Below, in pieces: positions 59,514-64,000 of a stretch of 64,000 nt of DNA; positions within the stretch are counted from its first letter, which is position 1; each line of letters starts with the position of its first letter. The stretch covers positions 1,984,001 to 2,048,000 of the forward strand of contig OZ252262.1 of the NCBI GenBank assembly GCA_965249965.1, written 5' to 3'. The stretch is from HXMU1420-13 sp965249965. Its GTDB lineage: Bacteria; Bacteroidota; Rhodothermia; Balneolales; Balneolaceae. The translations under genes were made by a program, and so were the position numbers. Under the pieces are notes generated by a model that was given only the letters and a program-made list of their open reading frames with translations, searched no databases and was not told the DNA's origin.

Positions 59514-61853
59514 TTAATTTTCTGAGTTTGTGTACTGTTTAGGAAGCTTTACAGTGAATGTTGATCCGATATTTAACTTGCTCTCAACTTCAAGTGAACC
59601 ATGATGTAAATCAACTAATTCCTGAACAAGTATTAAGCCCAGGCCGGTACCTTTTTCATTTAATGTTCCTTTTCTCTGGGGTCGGAAGTCTTGATTAAAT
59701 AAATTCTCTTGAGTTTTTGAATCCATCCCCACGCCGCTGTCTGTAATCGATATTGCAATATAATCTGCATCTTTATCCTCTACGGTTATTATTATTGAAC
59801 CCCCAGAGTTCGAGAACTTTATAGCATTATTCACAAGATTGCGAATAACGGTGGTTACCAGATTTGGCTCTCCTACAAGTTCAGTATCTGCATTAATATT
59901 AATGTCTACACCTAACTGTTTGCGTTTAATTGCTGGGTTTAAAAGATCAACAGTTGCCTCGATTGAGTTTTTTAGATCAAAGTGATGTGCTTTAATTGTT
60001 AGTAACCCAGATTGCAGCCGAACCCAGGTGAGCATGTTATCCAACATTTTATAACTATAATCAGCAGATAGAAACACGAGATTTAGTTTTTCAACTAATT
60101 TATCGGGTGTGAAATCATTTTCAGACACATCTTCAATTAGTAAGTCAAGAAGGCCGGTAATGCCAAAAATTGAATTTCTAAGATCATGTGCAATTATTGA
60201 ATATAGTTTTTCTCGAGTAACCTTTAATTCTGAAAGCTGCTTAAGCTGATCCTGAATTTGTTGCTCAAACTTTTTCTTTGCGGTAATATTTTGAAAAGTG
60301 CCTATTAATTTAATTGCTTTGCCGTCAACAATTTCGGCATGGCCCATGGCTCGAACCCAAATATGATTCTTCTTCGATGTTATAAATGGTAACTCTAAAT
60401 CATAAGGTTCCCCCGTTTTCTGGGTGTATTCTAAAGCATTAATCAGGTTTTGGCGAGCTTCACCCTCAGGATAATAGCTTAGGCCATCTTCAACAAAGAC
60501 TTTGGTTCCAACCGGAATTTCATGGATTCTATAGACCTCATCAGACCAAAATAATTCACCAGTTTCAAGATCAAATTCCCAACCACCAACTTTTGCCATT
60601 CGTTGTGATTCTATGAATAATTCTTCGAGTCTCTTTTTCTCAGTGATATCTTGAAAGGCACCAAATAATTTGATCGGCTCAAACCCGGCAAATTCTGCAC
60701 CAAGAAATACACGCACCCAAATTCTTTTACCTTTAGCAGTAATAAAAGGCACTTCAAACTCACGGGTTTCTCCGGTTGTTTGCACTTCTTCCATTGCAGC
60801 TTCAATTTTTACCCTAGATTCTTTAGGATAGAAACTTAATGCTCGTTCAACTGTGATTGATTCGGAATCTTCTAATTCATGTATGCGATATACTTCATCA
60901 CTCCAAAATAATTCATCGGTTTGTAGATTGTATTCCCAACCTCCAATACTGGTCATTCTTTGAGTTTCGTGGGTTAGTAGTTCAAGCCGCTTTTTTTCGG
61001 TTACATCTCTGGATGTAGTTTGAAGTGCAATTACATTTTCTTCCAGGTCTTTAATCGGCTGAGTTGCTGTATCAAACCAAATGTAGCTACCATCTTTTCG
61101 TTTAATTCTATATTGAATACTTGGATAGGCTTCTCCGGCAATGGTAGGCTCGTGCGATTCTTTAGCGATTCGCTCTAAGTCATCGGGGTGGAATAAGTGA
61201 TACGGATTTGACCCAATGAGTTCCCTTGGAGAATACCCCAATAAGTCTTTCACCGAAGGAGATACATACGTATAGGTTCCATCCATTTCGTGCATGCAAA
61301 TTAGCTCAGCACTATTGGTAGTAAGCATCTTATACAATCGATGCTCACTTTTTAATTGTTCTTCGATTTCAATTCTATGAATTACTGAACTCATCCATCC
61401 CGAAAGTAGCCGAACAAATAGGACATCATCTTCTGAGAATTCTTGTTTTTTTGGCTCTGAACTAGAGAAATTTATAGTTCCATATAAAGATGCGTCGAGA
61501 TGGAAAGGTTTCCCAATGTATGATTCCAGCTTAAACTGCTCGTAACAATTGTGATCTTTGTATTCGCTGTCACCCATATGTGTCACATGAAATACATCCT
61601 TTTTTTCAATTGCGAGGCTACAGTATGTATTTCGAAGTTCAAATTCCTGATCAATGGTAAGAGCATCACTTGGTGGCCAAAACTCACGAACAATATATTT
61701 CCCATCTATGATATGGCTGATGATCCCCAGATCCATTTCTAATGCTTGGGTTGCCCACTTTAACGCTTTACTGACCTGCTTTTTAAGATCCCGATCTTTC
61801 TGCGAGAATATCTTTAAAAGTAATTGAGCTTTAGTTGAGCTTAGAGAATCCAC
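59514..61853 (-). CDS. GAF/PAS sensor histidine kinase
   Basis: 779 residues, no membrane segments. GAF domain to about residue 165 (GIISHIIDGKYIVREFWPPS, HLDASLYGTINFSS), a PAS domain (MLTTNSAELICMHEMDGTYT), two tandem PAS_3 domains that are near copies of each other (SIGGWEYNLQTDELFWSDEV and KVGGWEFDLETGELFWSDEV), then HisKA with the phospho-acceptor in LYSIIAHDLRNSIFGI and a HATPase with NLVNNAIKFSNSGGS and DSGVGM. GTG start: an in-frame stop lies two codons upstream and no ATG precedes the GAF domain. No adjacent response regulator. Confidence 0.9.
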   Translation of the reverse strand: MDSLSSTKAQLLLKIFSQKDRDLKKQVSKALKWATQALEMDLGIISHIIDGKYIVREFWPPSDALTIDQEFELRNTYCSLAIEKKDVFHVTHMGDSEYKDHNCYEQFKLESYIGKPFHLDASLYGTINFSSSEPKKQEFSEDDVLFVRLLSGWMSSVIHRIEIEEQLKSEHRLYKMLTTNSAELICMHEMDGTYTYVSPSVKDLLGYSPRELIGSNPYHLFHPDDLERIAKESHEPTIAGEAYPSIQYRIKRKDGSYIWFDTATQPIKDLEENVIALQTTSRDVTEKKRLELLTHETQRMTSIGGWEYNLQTDELFWSDEVYRIHELEDSESITVERALSFYPKESRVKIEAAMEEVQTTGETREFEVPFITAKGKRIWVRVFLGAEFAGFEPIKLFGAFQDITEKKRLEELFIESQRMAKVGGWEFDLETGELFWSDEVYRIHEIPVGTKVFVEDGLSYYPEGEARQNLINALEYTQKTGEPYDLELPFITSKKNHIWVRAMGHAEIVDGKAIKLIGTFQNITAKKKFEQQIQDQLKQLSELKVTREKLYSIIAHDLRNSIFGITGLLDLLIEDVSENDFTPDKLVEKLNLVFLSADYSYKMLDNMLTWVRLQSGLLTIKAHHFDLKNSIEATVDLLNPAIKRKQLGVDININADTELVGEPNLVTTVIRNLVNNAIKFSNSGGSIIITVEDKDADYIAISITDSGVGMDSKTQENLFNQDFRPQRKGTLNEKGTGLGLILVQELVDLHHGSLEVESKLNIGSTFTVKLPKQYTNSEN

Positions 61854-62214
61854 GTATTATGAGTTAGTCTGGCTTTATTGTACAGAATTTTATCGACATA
61901 GAATATGCACAGTTAAATAAAATTTTTGTTAATCAAAAAGGGTAGTAATTTCTTGTAACTAAATCGTTTTGGTTCCTTTGGGATTAAAATGGGAATCCGG
62001 TTAAATACCGGAGCTGTACCCGCAACTGTAAGTCTGAAATAAGTTGTAGTTCATATCTAACCACTGTCTGCCAATCGGTTGATGGGAAGGTAGCTGCAAC
62101 CAGATAAGCCAGGAGACCTGCCAACACATAATATCAAAGATTCTTCGGGCTAAAGAACTCTGCGACAGCAACTCAAACTAAATTTTGAGAAGCTGATTTT
62201 ATTCATATCAAGAC
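61854..62214. other. Divergent region kinase-btuB holding a cobalamin riboswitch
   Basis: 361 bases between the divergent kinase and receptor starts. 61854-61965 is AT-rich and must carry both promoters, though none is assigned. The centre is the riboswitch and the last 90 bases are the receptor leader. A weak pairing gattctt/aaagaac (62138-62159) lies in that leader. Confidence 0.6.
61968..62126 (+). promoter_or_regulatory. Cobalamin (B12) riboswitch
   Basis: The conserved blocks appear in order: gggaatccgg (61991-62000), cccgcaactgta (62019-62030), ccactg (62061-62066), gggaagg (62084-62090) and the B12 box agccaggagacctgcc (62107-62122). It precedes a btuB-like receptor by about 90 bases, so binding of adenosylcobalamin should reduce expression of the uptake receptor. 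Ends approximate. Confidence 0.95.
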
Positions 62215-64000
62215 ATGATTCGGTACATATTTATATTCGTACTTTTTGGTACAATATCTGCGAATTCGAAGGCACAAGTTTCGGATACTCTCTCTCTTGA
62301 ACGCATTGTAGTTACTGCCTCTAAAGTTGAAACTACAGAGCGATTAACAACTAAAGTTGTTGATGTAGTTACTTTCCAGGAAATCCAACAGTCGGGAGCT
62401 AACGATCTTTCACAGTTATTACAACTGCAAAATGGACTATTAATTAACGGTGCCAATTCCAATCCCGGTAAAGACAAGGCGGTTTATCTCAGAGGTGCTG
62501 GGACTCAATACACAGTAATTCTACTGAATGGGTATCCAATTAGTGACCCATCTTCAGAAGGGGGGGCTTTTGATCTGCGATTACTACCTCTTTCAAATGT
62601 GGAGCGCATCGAAATAGTGAAAGGAAGTATGTCAACATTGTACGGTTCCGACGCTATTGCTGGTGTAATTAATATTATCACCAAAAAACCGACAGCAGAA
62701 GATTATACTGTTAATGGGCGAGTAGGTTTTGGTAGTTTTAATGATCAAAATTACGAACTAGGATTGTCGGGCACTGCAAGTGGAATAGGGTATTCTATTT
62801 CAGGAGCGGTTAGAAACATCGATGGTATTTCTGATGCTGAGATTCCGGTTGGTGGAGCAGATTTTGATGATGATGGTTTCAGAAGAACGAATCTGTCTGC
62901 CAATTTTGATATTCCGCTCTCTCAAAAAATCTCGATACTACCAAGTTTTAATTACGGCAATTTTGATGGACAATATGATAATGGTGCATTTACAGATGGA
63001 GCAAATGAATACACGGCAGATTTTATAAATATTGGAACCAGATTTGAATACAGCGGTGATGATCTTGTAGTAAAAGGCGGATTAAAGTTCACAGATACTG
63101 AACGTGAGTTTATAGATGATTTTGGTTCATTTAATCCCGAAGCCCAACTTTTGAACTCAGACGTCTTTGGATATTATACGATGGAGGGCGGGCATAGAAT
63201 GTTAGCAGGACTAAATTATCAAAAGCTCTCCTATCAACTTGATGCGACCGATGCCGACAACAATCTTATAAGTCCGTACTTATCGGCGACATTGTTTACA
63301 GATTTTGGTTTAAGTGGTGAGGTCGGGCTTCGTTTCAATCAACATTCAGAATTTGGCTCAAACCTTTCGTATAACCTTGCTCCGGTGTATAATGTTAGTG
63401 AGCATATAAAACTATTGGTATCTTACAGTACAGGATTTAAATCACCAACACTCAATGAGATGTTTGGTCCTTTTGGTTCTAATCCTGATTTGAAGCCTCA
63501 AAAAAGTGCAACATTTGATCTTGGAGGTAGCTTTTCGTTATTAGATAGAGCATTGAATGTACAGGTAACCTATTTCAATCGAACAGTGGATGACTTAATA
63601 CTCTATTCGAATGTTACCTTTGGGTACATTAATGCCGATGAGCAAGATGATCGAGGTGTTGAATTATCTATCGACTGGTTTAATCCGTTTTTTGAGTTAT
63701 CCACATTTTATAATTATTTAGATGGTAACAGAAAAACACCTGGTGGGGATGTCGATAATTTGTTGAGACGTCCATCACATAGTTTTGGGTTTAACGCCAC
63801 AAAAGTTATAGAAGACAAGTTGCTGGTTAATATAAGTGGTGACTTTATTGGAGAACGATCCGATCAGTTTTTTAATCCAGCCACATTTACAAGTTCTGAG
63901 GTAACGTTGGATTCATATACTCTGTTTAATCTTAGAGCCAGTTATCAATTCGATCAATTTTCATTGTATGGAGATTTGAAAAATATATTCGATACGAACT
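62215..64000 (+). CDS. btuB: TonB-dependent cobalamin receptor (partial, 3' end cut)
   Basis: Open frame of 595 codons from ATG 62215 to the window edge. Signal peptide (MIRYIFIFVLFGTISANSKAQ), TonB box near LERIVVTAS (residues 28-36), plug domain with LRGAGTQYTVILLNGYP, SNVERIEIVKGSMSTLYGSD and AIAGVINIITKKP, then a long beta-barrel, ending inside a strand with LKNIFDTN that is typical of the last strands. Receptor for vitamin B12 or a corrinoid across the outer membrane, supported by the upstream riboswitch. A few C-terminal residues are missing. Confidence 0.93.
   Translation, partial: MIRYIFIFVLFGTISANSKAQVSDTLSLERIVVTASKVETTERLTTKVVDVVTFQEIQQSGANDLSQLLQLQNGLLINGANSNPGKDKAVYLRGAGTQYTVILLNGYPISDPSSEGGAFDLRLLPLSNVERIEIVKGSMSTLYGSDAIAGVINIITKKPTAEDYTVNGRVGFGSFNDQNYELGLSGTASGIGYSISGAVRNIDGISDAEIPVGGADFDDDGFRRTNLSANFDIPLSQKISILPSFNYGNFDGQYDNGAFTDGANEYTADFINIGTRFEYSGDDLVVKGGLKFTDTEREFIDDFGSFNPEAQLLNSDVFGYYTMEGGHRMLAGLNYQKLSYQLDATDADNNLISPYLSATLFTDFGLSGEVGLRFNQHSEFGSNLSYNLAPVYNVSEHIKLLVSYSTGFKSPTLNEMFGPFGSNPDLKPQKSATFDLGGSFSLLDRALNVQVTYFNRTVDDLILYSNVTFGYINADEQDDRGVELSIDWFNPFFELSTFYNYLDGNRKTPGGDVDNLLRRPSHSFGFNATKVIEDKLLVNISGDFIGERSDQFFNPATFTSSEVTLDSYTLFNLRASYQFDQFSLYGDLKNIFDTN

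Overview
This window reads as chromosome of an AT-rich Gram-negative bacterium of the Bacteroidota/Balneolota side of the FCB group, most likely a Balneolaceae-type marine heterotroph (inference from gene content, no search run). Four large secreted proteins end in a type IX secretion sorting domain with the NYPNPFNPST signature. Signal peptides end in AQ, many lipoproteins are present, quinone synthesis is the classical menaquinone route, and two promoter candidates fit the Bacteroidota TAnnTTTG form. There are no rRNA or tRNA genes and no CRISPR array. Most of the window is dense housekeeping sequence; the accessory stretch is about 26.5-31.9 kb.

Layout. 1-2.1 kb: a minus-strand menA-menC-menE menaquinone cluster, with menE cut by the window edge. 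2.4-7.7 kb, plus: a eukaryotic-type (GSII) glutamine synthetase, a T9SS protein, csaA, a DUF2141 protein, a MacB/FtsX-type permease and a small secreted protein. 7.7-14.1 kb, minus: YbjQ, an RRM protein, a secreted GH2 enzyme with a small partner, a propeller-like lipoprotein, and purE/purK. 14.2-22.8 kb: prfA, a glycosidase-like lipoprotein (GHL10 type) with a CBM9-like lipoprotein, pckA, a rhodanese lipoprotein and two paralogous T9SS/BNR-type proteins. 22.9-30.8 kb: a plus-strand run gatB, thioredoxin-fold lipoprotein, tpiA, purD, NHL-type protein, LuxE-like synthetase, LuxC-like acyl-CoA reductase. 30.8-31.9 kb: a REP-associated tyrosine transposase (RAYT) with four palindromic elements, bracketed by a 52-bp duplication of the end of the LuxC-like gene. 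31.9-38.2 kb: leuS, a multi-PAS histidine kinase and citrate synthase. 38.5-50.4 kb: DUF2306, a mazG/maf operon enclosing two exported proteins, DUF3098, DUF92, a dicarboxylate/amino-acid symporter, a large T9SS protein, an aldo/keto reductase and an acyl-ACP thioesterase. 50.5-61.9 kb, minus: two RND pumps with one membrane fusion protein, DUF3047, a lipoprotein and a GAF/PAS histidine kinase. 62-64 kb: a cobalamin riboswitch in front of a btuB-like TonB-dependent receptor that runs off the end.

The most unusual part is the repeat island between tpiA and leuS. It holds three different families of short palindromic repeats within about 5 kb, a RAYT whose own reading frame contains a perfect 28-bp copy of its neighbouring palindromes, one repeat that has become the N-terminus of a secreted protein, and a coding-frame remnant of the LuxC-like gene on the far side of the transposase. 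This looks like a small REP/RAYT system caught remodelling an operon end. Start codons were re-evaluated throughout: several long open frames begin at TTG/GTG or run through terminators, and shorter ATG starts are given where signal peptides or family alignment support them.
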